Below are positions 1-7,131 of a stretch of 64,000 nucleotides of DNA, piece after piece. Position 1 is the first letter of the stretch. Each line of letters starts with the position of its first letter. The position numbers were made by a program, and so were the translations under genes. The notes beneath the pieces were generated by a model, which was not told the origin of the DNA, made no database searches, and was given only the letters and a program-made list of their open reading frames with translations. Source of the stretch: Alicyclobacillus sp. (lineage in GTDB: Bacteria > Bacillota > Bacilli > Alicyclobacillales > Alicyclobacillaceae); assembly GCA_023511725.1 (NCBI GenBank), contig JAIMAY010000003.1, forward strand, positions 62,001-126,000, in the 5' to 3' direction.

Positions 1-616
1 AGGCGATAAGAAGATTGGTGAAATCGTCCGTCGTCAGGTCCTTCCCTCTGCGCTTCGTCAGTTTATCGAGGATTCCCGTCTCCTTCAGCGAATTGCCGGT
101 GACCACCACGGTTTCTAGGATTTGATCCGCCTGCTGCAGGTAATTGAGACCCTTGCGCACCATGCCATGCAGGTTACCCACGGTCTTGAGCGAATCCTGC
201 AGTCCGGCGCCTCCGAACAGTTGCCCGAATCGGAACGGCACCGGCCGGATTGGTCCTGCACCAGGTGCCGATCCCGCCCCGGGCACCGCGGCCGAACCCG
301 CACGCCGCCCGTTCCCAGACTTCGCCTGTCCGCCAGGGCGCCTCCCCTGTGGCCTGCTGTTTGCGCGGCGCCCCGCACCGCGTGGCAACGGCTCCGCGGC
401 CCACTCAATCTGCAGAGGGCCGTGAGAGGGGCGCGTCACGGCCAACGCATGCTGGGCGATGGCACCGCGTGCCGGTTGCGTTGCCGCCGGGGCCAAGGTA
501 CGCCAGGCCGACTTCTCGCTCCGGCGGGCCGCCGTGGACCGGACCCTTCGAGGCATGGCGGTGCGCGCAGTCCGCCTTCTTGCTCCGCTGGTCTTGCGCA
601 CCGATCTCACCCCCAT
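1..616 (-). CDS. Hypothetical protein, C-terminus beyond left edge
   Basis: An open frame without stop runs on the minus strand from about 616 off the left end. An ATG at 614-616 has a purine-rich stretch (GAGGGGCGG) directly before it; a second in-frame ATG lies at 554-556, so the start is uncertain. The first ~120 residues are rich in Arg, Ala, Gly and Pro and look like low-complexity sequence. From about position 240 leftwards the frame has normal codon use and reads like a folded, mostly helical domain (GGAGLQDSLKTVGNLHGMV, later LNYLQQADQILETVVVTGNS). It follows aspB on the same strand after about 110 bases. I do not recognise the family. The helical part is very likely coding; the N-terminal part may be untranslated. 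Confidence 0.5.
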   Translation of the reverse strand, partial: MGVRSVRKTSGARRRTARTAMPRRVRSTAARRSEKSAWRTLAPAATQPARGAIAQHALAVTRPSHGPLQIEWAAEPLPRGAGRRANSRPQGRRPGGQAKSGNGRRAGSAAVPGAGSAPGAGPIRPVPFRFGQLFGGAGLQDSLKTVGNLHGMVRKGLNYLQQADQILETVVVTGNSLKETGILDKLTKRRGKDLTTDDFTNLLIA

Positions 617-727
617 TCCGCCCCTCGCAAGGACAGCACGGGGCCGCCTCGGGGGCGCTTCACTGTAGTGTATGGATGAGGATGGGGGCGCTGGCGCGGG
701 CATTCGCCCACGCGGGTGAGCCGGACA

Positions 728-1924
728 TCAGTCCAGCTTGCTCACAAATCGGCCAATCCGCTCAATCGCCTGCTCGACCTGCTCGAATGACACCGCGTAC
801 GACAGGCGGATGTTGTTGGGTGCGCCGAAGCCGCCGCCCGGCACCGCCGAGACGAGATCCTCCTCCAGCAGCCATTCGCAGAACTGATCCGCATTCTCGA
901 GTGTCTGACCGCGGAACCTGCGGCCAAACAGGCCGGAGATGTTGGGGAACGCGTAGAATGCCCCCTGCGGCTCCGCGCACGTGATGCCGGGGATCTCGCG
1001 CAGGCCGGCCACGAGCCGGTCGCGGCGGCGGCGGAATTCGCGGACCATGTCGGGATCGAACGCATCGAAGGCAATGACGCCCGCATACTGCGAGATGGTC
1101 GACGGGCTGCCCGTCGCGTGGCTCTGCAGGCTCGTCATCGCCTTGGCCACGTCCAAGGGGGCCGCAGCGTAGCCCAGGCGCCACCCGGTCATCGCGAACG
1201 CCTTCGAGAATCCGTTGACGACGATGGTGCGCTCCTTGAGATCCGGCAGGAGCGCGGGCAGGCTCACGTGCTCCACGTCATATACGAGCTTCTCGTAGAT
1301 CTCGTCGGTCACGATGTAGACATCGTGCTCCAGCAGCACCTCGCCGAGCGCACGCAGCTCCGCCTCCGTGTAGACGGCGCCCGTGGGGTTGTTGGGCGAG
1401 TTGATGAGGACGGCTTTCGTCCGCGGCGCGATGGCCTGGCGCAGCTGTTCCGGCGTCATCTTAAAGCCTGTCGATTCGTCGCAGCTCACGATGACCGGTG
1501 TCGCCCCGGCCAGTCGGATCTGATCCGGATACGAAACCCAGTAGGGGGCGGGGAGGATGACTTCGTCACCGGGATTGCAGATGGTCAGGAAGATGTTGAA
1601 CAACGAGTGCTTGGCACCGGAAGAGACCACAATCTGCTCCGGCGTGTACTGCAGGCCGTTCTCGGCCGCCAGCTTGCGGCAGATGGCGCGCCGCAGCGCG
1701 AGCGTGCCCGCCGCTGGCGTGTACCGCGTTTGGCCCTCGGTGATGGCGCGGATGCCGGCGTAGGCGATGCGCACGGGGGTGTCGAAATCCGGCTCACCCA
1801 CGCTCATGTTGATCACAGGTTGGCCCTGCTCAATCAGCGCCTTCGTCTTTGCGTCCATCGTGATGGTTGGCGAGGGCGCAATCCCCCGCACACGGCTGGA
1901 CAAGCGCTGCTCCATCGTGGTCAC
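728..1924 (-). CDS. aspB: Aspartate aminotransferase, PLP fold type I
   Basis: Pyridoxal-phosphate enzyme transferring the amino group between aspartate and 2-oxoglutarate (cytoplasmic). The 398-residue length is normal for the AspB (class I gamma) family. The opening segment holds NMSVGEPDFDTP, the substrate and PLP region has SPNNPTGAVY, and the Schiff-base lysine sits in VNGFSKAFAMTGWRLGYA; the C-terminal arginine lies in NNIRLSYA. The start is GTG at 1922-1924 behind GGAGAGGAG; an ATG three codons later is an alternative. It is transcribed leftwards from its own extended -10. A second, only moderately similar aminotransferase (21004-22197) is the better candidate for the DAP pathway. Exact amino donor specificity cannot be read from sequence. 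Confidence 0.9.
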   Translation of the reverse strand: MTTMEQRLSSRVRGIAPSPTITMDAKTKALIEQGQPVINMSVGEPDFDTPVRIAYAGIRAITEGQTRYTPAAGTLALRRAICRKLAAENGLQYTPEQIVVSSGAKHSLFNIFLTICNPGDEVILPAPYWVSYPDQIRLAGATPVIVSCDESTGFKMTPEQLRQAIAPRTKAVLINSPNNPTGAVYTEAELRALGEVLLEHDVYIVTDEIYEKLVYDVEHVSLPALLPDLKERTIVVNGFSKAFAMTGWRLGYAAAPLDVAKAMTSLQSHATGSPSTISQYAGVIAFDAFDPDMVREFRRRRDRLVAGLREIPGITCAEPQGAFYAFPNISGLFGRRFRGQTLENADQFCEWLLEEDLVSAVPGGGFGAPNNIRLSYAVSFEQVEQAIERIGRFVSKLD

Positions 1925-1947
1925 CGCTCCTCTCCTTCAATGCCGTC

Positions 1948-1956
1948 ATTGTATCA
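1948..1956 (-). promoter_or_regulatory. Extended -10 promoter of aspB
   Basis: On the minus strand the sequence reads TGATACAAT, an extended -10 element, about 24 bases upstream of the aspB start codon. No good -35 hexamer lies 17 bases further upstream. It fits the extended -10 pattern seen at other promoters in this window. Confidence 0.5.
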
Positions 1957-2034
1957 CACGACGCGCGGGGAGCGGGTGTGCACAGCCAGCAGCGGCGGTT
2001 GCCTGAGGACCCGGTGACGGACCCGCCCGTGCGT

Positions 2035-2145
2035 TCACCGATTGCATACCAAATACATGGTATGCCCGTCTGGATCATTGAAGTGGATGACCCGGGCTGC
2101 TGCACCTTCCACGAGGTCACGGAATTCGACACCGCGGGACTTCAC
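2035..2145 (-). pseudogene. C-terminal relic of a VOC (glyoxalase-like) protein
   Basis: A 36-codon frame begins at GTG 2143-2145, just past the stop of the PBP gene, and ends at 2035. It reads VKSRGVEFRDLVEGAAAR followed by VIHFNDPDGHTMYLVCNR. The pattern of a short helix, then strand, then FxDPDGxxxxL is the classic end of a vicinal oxygen chelate (glyoxalase/bleomycin resistance) domain. Upstream, the same frame simply runs antisense-like through the PBP gene, so the rest of the domain is missing. I infer a gene remnant left when the PBP locus was joined to this site. It is unlikely to be expressed as a functional protein. Confidence 0.55.
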
Positions 2146-2146
2146 A

Positions 2147-4222
2147 TCACCGCCGCCACCACTGGCGCCATGCCGATGCCCAGCGCTTGTACCACGGAAC
2201 CTCCGCACCAACGGCGCCGCCATCTCCGGCGCCGGTCTCCGGATGGAGGGGGCACATGTCCGTCGGCTGAGAGCCCGGCAGGAACCAGTCCTCCTCCTTG
2301 ACGGGGCAGGTGGACGTGGCGAGGGCGCCGGTGACGGGATCGATGCTGCGCTGGACCAAGCCCGGCGGCGGGGTGTACCAGCCGGCCGGGAGGTGCTGCT
2401 GCGCGGCGCCCATGAACTTGCCCCAGATGGGCGCGGCGAGGTGAGCTTCGGCGGTGGACAGGTGCCGGTTGTCGTCGTAGCCGACCCAGACGGCGCAGAC
2501 GAGGTTCGGCGTGTAGCCGACCATCCAGGCATCGGTGTCCGTGGTGCCGGTTTTGGCGGCGGCGGGGCCGCGCAGCCAGGCACGGGCGGGGGCGCCGGTG
2601 CCGTGATCGGACAGGACGCTGGTGAACAGATCCGTCACCTGGTAGGCGATCTCCGGCGCCAGCACACGCTCTGGCGGCGCAATGGCCCCACCTGCCGCTG
2701 GCTTGTCGGGAAACTCGACGCGCTGGATGGTGTACGGGTGCACACGTTCGCCGCCGTTGGCCAGGGTGGCATACGCGCCGGCGAGCTCGAGCGGACTCAC
2801 GGGGAACACGCCGAGCGCCAGCGACGGGTATGGGGCGAGCGGCGAGTCGATGCCCAGCCGGTGGGCGGTGTCGACGACCGTCTGCGGACCGATGTCCATC
2901 TCGCAGGAGACGGCGTAGACGTTGTCGGATCGCTCGATGGCTTCGCGCATGGTGAGCGGCCTGTGCGCGTAGAAGTCGCCGTAATCGTGCACGCTGTACA
3001 GCCGGGATTTGTCGTACAGGAAGGTCGTCGGCTCGCTCGTCACCTGGCGCGCCGGCGTCCACCCGTGGCCGAGCGCCGCGGTGTACAAAAACAATTTGAA
3101 GGTCGATCCCGGCTGTCTCTCCGCGAGCGCCCGGTTGTACGGCGCGTGCGCGAAATCGCGCCCGCCCACCATCGCCCGGACGGCGCCCGTGTGCGGATCG
3201 ATGGCCACCAGCGCGGCCTGTAGCCCGCTGCCCGCGGGCAGGGTGCTGGCGATGGCCTGCTCCGCCGCCGACTGCAGGACCGGGTCCAGCGTCGTGGTGA
3301 TGTGAACCCCGCCTTTGTACAGGTCCTCCGAAGACATGCCGAAGCGCCGCTGCGCCTCCTGCAGCACCACCGAGGTGAAATACGGCGCCTTCGTCGTCGG
3401 CGTGCTGATCCGGTGCGGCGTGAGACGGAGCGGCTGCGCGTAGGCCGCGTCCGCCTGCGCGCGTGTAATCATGCCGAGCGCGACCATCCGGTCGAGCACC
3501 CAGCGCTGCCGCTCTTTGGCCCTGTCCATATGCGTGAACGGCGAATACACGGCCGGGCCGCGGGGCAAGCCGGCGAGCAGCGCGCACTCGGCGAGGGTCA
3601 GATCCTGCGGCTGCTTGCCGAAGTAAACCTCCGCCGCCGCGCGCACGCCGTACGCGCCGTTGCCGTAGTAGACCGCGTTCAGGTACTGTTCGAGAATCGT
3701 GCGCTTCGACTCATGCAATTCCAACTGGAGCGCGTACAGCGCTTCCTTCAATTTGCGTGTGAGCGTGCGGTCTTGCGTCAGGAACAGGTTCTTCGCAAGT
3801 TGCTGCGTGATGGTCGACCCACCTTCGACGATCCGGCCATGCCGCGCATCAACCCACAGCGCGCGCGCAAGCGCGGGGACGTCGAACGCGCCGTGCTGAT
3901 AGAAGCGCGCATCCTCCACGGCCAGCGTCGCCTGCTGCAGGGCCGCCGGGATCTGCGTGAGCGGGACGCGCTCTGCGCGAGCGCCGCGCTCGCTCCACTC
4001 GGCCAGCCGCTCGCCATCCGCGCTGTCGATCAGCGTCGGGTGGAGAACACTCGGATCCGGCAGGGGCGCGAAACGAAGTAGCGTCAACAGCCCCGCCATA
4101 CCTGCGAATCCCGCGACCAGCGGCAGGGCCACCACCTTGCTCCACAACGGCCAGCGTTTCGGGCCCCCGTCGCCCCAGGTGGATTCATTCGTCTTCGTCA
4201 GGGTGCTGTGCTCGAAACTCAC
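2147..4222 (-). CDS. pbpG: Class A penicillin-binding protein (GT51 + transpeptidase)
   Basis: Bifunctional peptidoglycan synthase of about 691 residues. A short cytoplasmic N-terminus precedes one membrane anchor (residues ~25-45, VVALPLVAGFAGMAGLLTLL). The glycosyltransferase 51 domain follows, with EDARFYQHGAFD and GGSTITQQLAKNLFL. The transpeptidase domain has the nucleophile motif STFK (in QPGSTFKLF), SDN (in ERSDNVYAV) and KTGTT. I chose GTG 4220-4222, which sits behind GGAGGAG; an open frame continues further upstream but overlaps the divergent speE start. Domain order and length match B. subtilis PbpG (PBP2d) or PbpF. The gene symbol is by analogy. A VOC remnant directly follows the stop. 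Confidence 0.85.
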   Translation of the reverse strand: MSFEHSTLTKTNESTWGDGGPKRWPLWSKVVALPLVAGFAGMAGLLTLLRFAPLPDPSVLHPTLIDSADGERLAEWSERGARAERVPLTQIPAALQQATLAVEDARFYQHGAFDVPALARALWVDARHGRIVEGGSTITQQLAKNLFLTQDRTLTRKLKEALYALQLELHESKRTILEQYLNAVYYGNGAYGVRAAAEVYFGKQPQDLTLAECALLAGLPRGPAVYSPFTHMDRAKERQRWVLDRMVALGMITRAQADAAYAQPLRLTPHRISTPTTKAPYFTSVVLQEAQRRFGMSSEDLYKGGVHITTTLDPVLQSAAEQAIASTLPAGSGLQAALVAIDPHTGAVRAMVGGRDFAHAPYNRALAERQPGSTFKLFLYTAALGHGWTPARQVTSEPTTFLYDKSRLYSVHDYGDFYAHRPLTMREAIERSDNVYAVSCEMDIGPQTVVDTAHRLGIDSPLAPYPSLALGVFPVSPLELAGAYATLANGGERVHPYTIQRVEFPDKPAAGGAIAPPERVLAPEIAYQVTDLFTSVLSDHGTGAPARAWLRGPAAAKTGTTDTDAWMVGYTPNLVCAVWVGYDDNRHLSTAEAHLAAPIWGKFMGAAQQHLPAGWYTPPPGLVQRSIDPVTGALATSTCPVKEEDWFLPGSQPTDMCPLHPETGAGDGGAVGAEVPWYKRWASAWRQWWRR

Positions 4223-4332
4223 GGCCTCTCCTCCCGACTGGCGGGCTCGCCAACTTTTTCCTCGCGTAGTATGCGAAACCGCATGGCTCGGCATGCACTT
4301 CGGGCTGGCGTTTATGTCCAAAAGCGGTTTGG

Positions 4333-4338
4333 TATAAT
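4333..4338 (+). promoter_or_regulatory. -10 element of speE operon
   Basis: A perfect TATAAT lies 30 bases before the chosen speE start. The -35 region 17 bases upstream (GTTTAT) is poor. The 145-base gap between the divergent pbpG and speE starts must hold promoters for both. Confidence 0.5.
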
Positions 4339-4367
4339 ACCTCTGCAACTCGGAGGAGGTGCCGGTG

Positions 4368-5201
4368 ATGGCAGGCATGGAACTGTGGTTCACGGAGCTG
4401 CAGAACGAGAATCTCACCATCGGTCTGCGCATCCGCCACACGATACATAGTGAAAAAACCGAATACCAACATCTGGATGTCGTGGAGACCGTGCAGTACG
4501 GGCGGATGCTCGTGTTGGACGGTTGCATCATGACCACCGACAAGGACGAGTTCGTGTATCACGAGATGCTGGCGCACGTGCCGATGCACACCCACCCGGA
4601 GCCCAAGCGGGTGCTGGTTGTCGGCGGCGGCGACGGCGGCGTGATCCGCGAGGTGATCAAGCATCCGTCCGTGGAGAAGGCGGTGCTCGCCGAAATTGAT
4701 GGGCGCGTCGTCGAGGTCTCCAAGCAGTACTTCCCGCAGATTGCCAGTGGCTTCTCGGACCCTCGCGTCGAGGTCCAGATCACGGACGGCATCAAGTACG
4801 TGGAGGAGCACCCGAACGAGTTCGATGTGATCCTCGTCGACTCCACGGACCCGGTCGGTCCCGCCGTCGGGCTGTTCTCGAAGCCGTTCTACGAAGCGGT
4901 CCATCGAGCGCTCAAAGAGGACGGCGTGTTCGCCGCACAAACCGAGTCGCCGTTCATCAACCAGGACCTGATCCGCGGCGTATATCAGAGCGTGCGCAGC
5001 GTGTTCCCGCAGACGCATCTGTACCTGGCGTATGTGCCCACCTATCCGACGGGCATGTGGAGCTTTACGCTCGGCACCAAGCGCCATGACCCGCTCGCCG
5101 TCACCACGGCACGGGTGCGCGACACCAAGTACTACTCGGCGGAGGTGCACCGGGCGGCGTTCGTGTTGCCGCCGTTTGTGCAGGAGTTGCTCAGGCCATG
5201 A
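4368..5201 (+). CDS. speE: Spermidine synthase
   Basis: Transfers the aminopropyl group of decarboxylated S-adenosylmethionine to putrescine. The 277-residue protein has the small N-terminal beta domain ([18 protein letters not shown]), the SAM-binding [14 protein letters not shown], the acidic end of the second strand ([12 protein letters not shown]) and the catalytic DSTDPVGPA loop. ATG 4368 is eight bases after GGAGGAGG; GTG 4359 overlaps that ribosome-binding site and is less likely, and ATG 4377 is a second option. Its stop overlaps the speB start (ATGA), so the two are translationally coupled. The speE-speB pairing is conserved in Bacilli. Confidence 0.93.
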   Translation: MAGMELWFTELQNENLTIGLRIRHTIHSEKTEYQHLDVVETVQYGRMLVLDGCIMTTDKDEFVYHEMLAHVPMHTHPEPKRVLVVGGGDGGVIREVIKHPSVEKAVLAEIDGRVVEVSKQYFPQIASGFSDPRVEVQITDGIKYVEEHPNEFDVILVDSTDPVGPAVGLFSKPFYEAVHRALKEDGVFAAQTESPFINQDLIRGVYQSVRSVFPQTHLYLAYVPTYPTGMWSFTLGTKRHDPLAVTTARVRDTKYYSAEVHRAAFVLPPFVQELLRP

Positions 5202-6088
5202 CGGCATGGATGCACAGCCTCCAGCGCCCGTTTGATCCTGCCTACAGCGGCAACGTCTTCATCGGCGCCACGGAGGACTTCGAGCGCGCGAAGGCCGTCC
5301 TCTACGGGATGCCGATGGATTGGACCGTCTCGTTCCGCGCCGGTACCCGGCTCGGACCGGCGCGGATCCGCGAGGTTTCCATCGGGCTGGAGGAGTACAG
5401 TCCTTACCTGGACAGGGACCTGCGCGATATCGACTACTTCGACGCCGGCGACGTGCCGCTGCCCTTTGGCAACCCGGCGGCGAGTGTGGACAGGCTGTAT
5501 ACCTACGTGCGCGGACTTTTCGAAGCTGGAAAGTTCCCGCTCGGGCTGGGCGGCGAACACCTCGCTTCGCTCGGGCCGCTGCGCGCCGCCTGGGAGCGCT
5601 ATCCGGATCTGCGCGTCGTCCATATCGACGCCCACACGGATCTGCGCGAGGACTACGAAGGCGAGCCGTATTCGCACGCGACCGTGATTCGCAAGGTGTG
5701 CGACGCCATCGGGCCGGACAGGGTGTACCAGTTCGGCATCCGTTCCGGCACGCGCGAGGAGTTTGCGTGGGCGCGCGCTCACACGCACTTCTTCCCGTTC
5801 GAGGTGGCTGCGCCGCTCGAGCGCGTGATGGATGAACTCGCCGGCCATCCGGTGTACGTGACCTGGGACATCGACGTGTTTGATCCCGCCCACGCCCCCG
5901 GCACCGGCACGGCCGAGCACGGCGGCATTGATCCGCGCGAAGGCTTCCGCGCGATGCAGCTGCTCAGCCGGTTGAACGTGATCGGCTTTGACCTCGTGGA
6001 GGTGTCGCCGCCGCTTGATCCCAGCGAACTGGCGCAGATCCTGGCCGCCAAGCTGGTGCGCGAAGCGCTCCTGGCGTTCGTGCGCTGA
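5198..6088 (+). CDS. speB: Agmatinase (ureohydrolase family)
   Basis: Hydrolyses agmatine to putrescine and urea, supplying the substrate of the preceding SpeE. The 296-residue protein carries the dinuclear manganese signature: [17 protein letters not shown] and [17 protein letters not shown], with the SHAT motif between. These are the arginase/agmatinase metal ligands. Arginase cannot be excluded by sequence alone, but coupling to speE favours agmatinase. The ATG overlaps the speE stop by four bases. Confidence 0.92.
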   Translation: MTAWMHSLQRPFDPAYSGNVFIGATEDFERAKAVLYGMPMDWTVSFRAGTRLGPARIREVSIGLEEYSPYLDRDLRDIDYFDAGDVPLPFGNPAASVDRLYTYVRGLFEAGKFPLGLGGEHLASLGPLRAAWERYPDLRVVHIDAHTDLREDYEGEPYSHATVIRKVCDAIGPDRVYQFGIRSGTREEFAWARAHTHFFPFEVAAPLERVMDELAGHPVYVTWDIDVFDPAHAPGTGTAEHGGIDPREGFRAMQLLSRLNVIGFDLVEVSPPLDPSELAQILAAKLVREALLAFVR

Positions 6089-6100
6089 GGGGGTTCGGGG

Positions 6101-6571
6101 ATGAAGCGCACGTGGTGGTGGGACGAGGAGACCCCCACGCGCAGGGTTCGGCTCGAGGTGGTCCGCGAGGTGCGCGAACCAGGCGGCTACGCGGAAGAGC
6201 AGCGCCTGGACGCGGTGGCCGACTGGCACCTGCGCGGCGGCGCCCACTACTTGCGTTTCACCGCCCAAGACGAAGACAACGCCGCGATTTCCATGACGCT
6301 GCGGATTCGGCCGGATGAGGTGACGCTGATCCAGGACGGGGGCCGCCGCTGGCAGCAGGTGTTCCGGACGGGTGTGCGGACCGGTGGCCGGCTGCTGGCG
6401 GGCAATCTGTCGATCCCGGTGGAAGTCGCCACCCACCGGCTGGACGTGCGCGTCACCCCGAGCGGTGGGCAGGTGCGCGTGACCTTCACGCAAACAGTCG
6501 CGGGGCATCCGCAGCCTGTGCGTCTGTGGGTGCGCTTCAGCATCCCTTCGGAGGGGGGAGATCAGCGTTGA
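6101..6571 (+). CDS. ywiB: DUF1934 / YwiB-like beta-barrel protein
   Basis: A 156-residue soluble protein with alternating hydrophobic strands and no signal peptide: an N-terminal RRVRLEVVREVREPGG, then ADWHLRGGAHYLRF, then MTLRIRPDEVTLIQDG. This fits the lipocalin-like DUF1934 family of B. subtilis YwiB, whose function is unknown. Position after speB fits, since ywiB lies close to speE in B. subtilis, normally beside argS. Here argS is missing and a SASP gene follows, overlapping by four bases. The assignment rests on fold pattern and synteny and is moderately sure. Confidence 0.65.
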   Translation: MKRTWWWDEETPTRRVRLEVVREVREPGGYAEEQRLDAVADWHLRGGAHYLRFTAQDEDNAAISMTLRIRPDEVTLIQDGGRRWQQVFRTGVRTGGRLLAGNLSIPVEVATHRLDVRVTPSGGQVRVTFTQTVAGHPQPVRLWVRFSIPSEGGDQR

Positions 6572-6897
6572 CGGTGCGCGGATCCGGCGGGCGCGGGCGG
6601 GCCCGCGCTGGAAACAGCCGACCGTCCCCGCGCCTTGGCCGCGGCCGGAGCGGGGGCGCGTCCGGACGGCGCAACGTACGGCGGCGCGCTCCCGACCCGG
6701 CGCTGCAGGCGTTGATGGAGCGCATGCGCTACGAGGTGGCGCGCGAACTGGGGCTCAGCGGCGCCATGGACGCCGACTTCGGCCGCGACACCACGGCGAT
6801 GTGCGGCAAGTTCGGACAGGTGCTGTACGCGCGCGCGAGGGCGCTGCTGCGCGAAGGGCACCACGGTGCGCCGGGGGGCCGAGATCCGCAGGCGTGA
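6568..6897 (+). CDS. Divergent alpha/beta-type small acid-soluble spore protein
   Basis: A 109-residue product begins at TTG 6568, seven bases after a GAGGGGGGAG ribosome-binding site and overlapping the ywiB stop. The first ~47 residues are Arg/Gly/Ser-rich. The core from ~50 onward (LMERMRYEVARELGLSGAM, then DTTAMCGKFGQVLYARARAL) keeps the alpha/beta SASP layout: a helix with E(I/V)A, a short turn, then DTTAxxxGxxG and a second amphipathic helix. Those proteins coat spore DNA in the A-like form. Unusual points are the basic N-terminal extension, a cysteine in the second motif and the absence of the usual NGxVGGE(I/M)T sequence. Location at the end of the spe operon suggests an extra forespore promoter, not identified. 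Confidence 0.6.
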   Translation: MTVRGSGGRGRARAGNSRPSPRLGRGRSGGASGRRNVRRRAPDPALQALMERMRYEVARELGLSGAMDADFGRDTTAMCGKFGQVLYARARALLREGHHGAPGGRDPQA

Positions 6898-7030
6898 CGC
6901 CGTGCAATCCGGCCCTTTGCCGCGGCTGGTCCAAGCGATACCGCGCCGATGGCTTGAATCTTCTGTGACGACCCGCTCTACTTCCTCTCTTGGTACTTAT
7001 CTACCGCTTCTGACCCCTTGATCGAATTGC

Positions 7031-7080
7031 TATACTAGTACTGAACGATTTTCCGCCCAGTGGCGAACCGACTGGTCGGT
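7031..7080 (+). promoter_or_regulatory. Promoter and palindromic operator of the acyl-CoA oxidation cluster
   Basis: A -10-like TATACT at 7031-7036 is followed at 7067-7080 by ACCGACTGGTCGGT, whose six-base arms (ACCGAC/GTCGGT) are perfectly complementary around a two-base centre. The palindrome would lie about 25-40 bases downstream of the transcription start and about 50 bases before the first gene. Short palindromes of this type are typical of TetR-family repressors that sense acyl-CoA (FadR of Bacilli and relatives). No regulator gene is in the window, so the identity of the binder is inference. The rest of the 6898-7131 gap shows nothing else I can name. Confidence 0.5.
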
Positions 7081-7131
7081 CGACCTCCCAGGTGCTGACC
7101 CGGTTCGTTTGAGAAGGAGAGGACGCCTGCC

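Noticed and set aside
4223-4543. N-terminal extension of the PBP up to 4543.
   Set aside because: It overlaps the start of speE, and GTG 4220-4222 has a strong GGAGGAG site at the right distance, followed by a normal PBP N-terminus.
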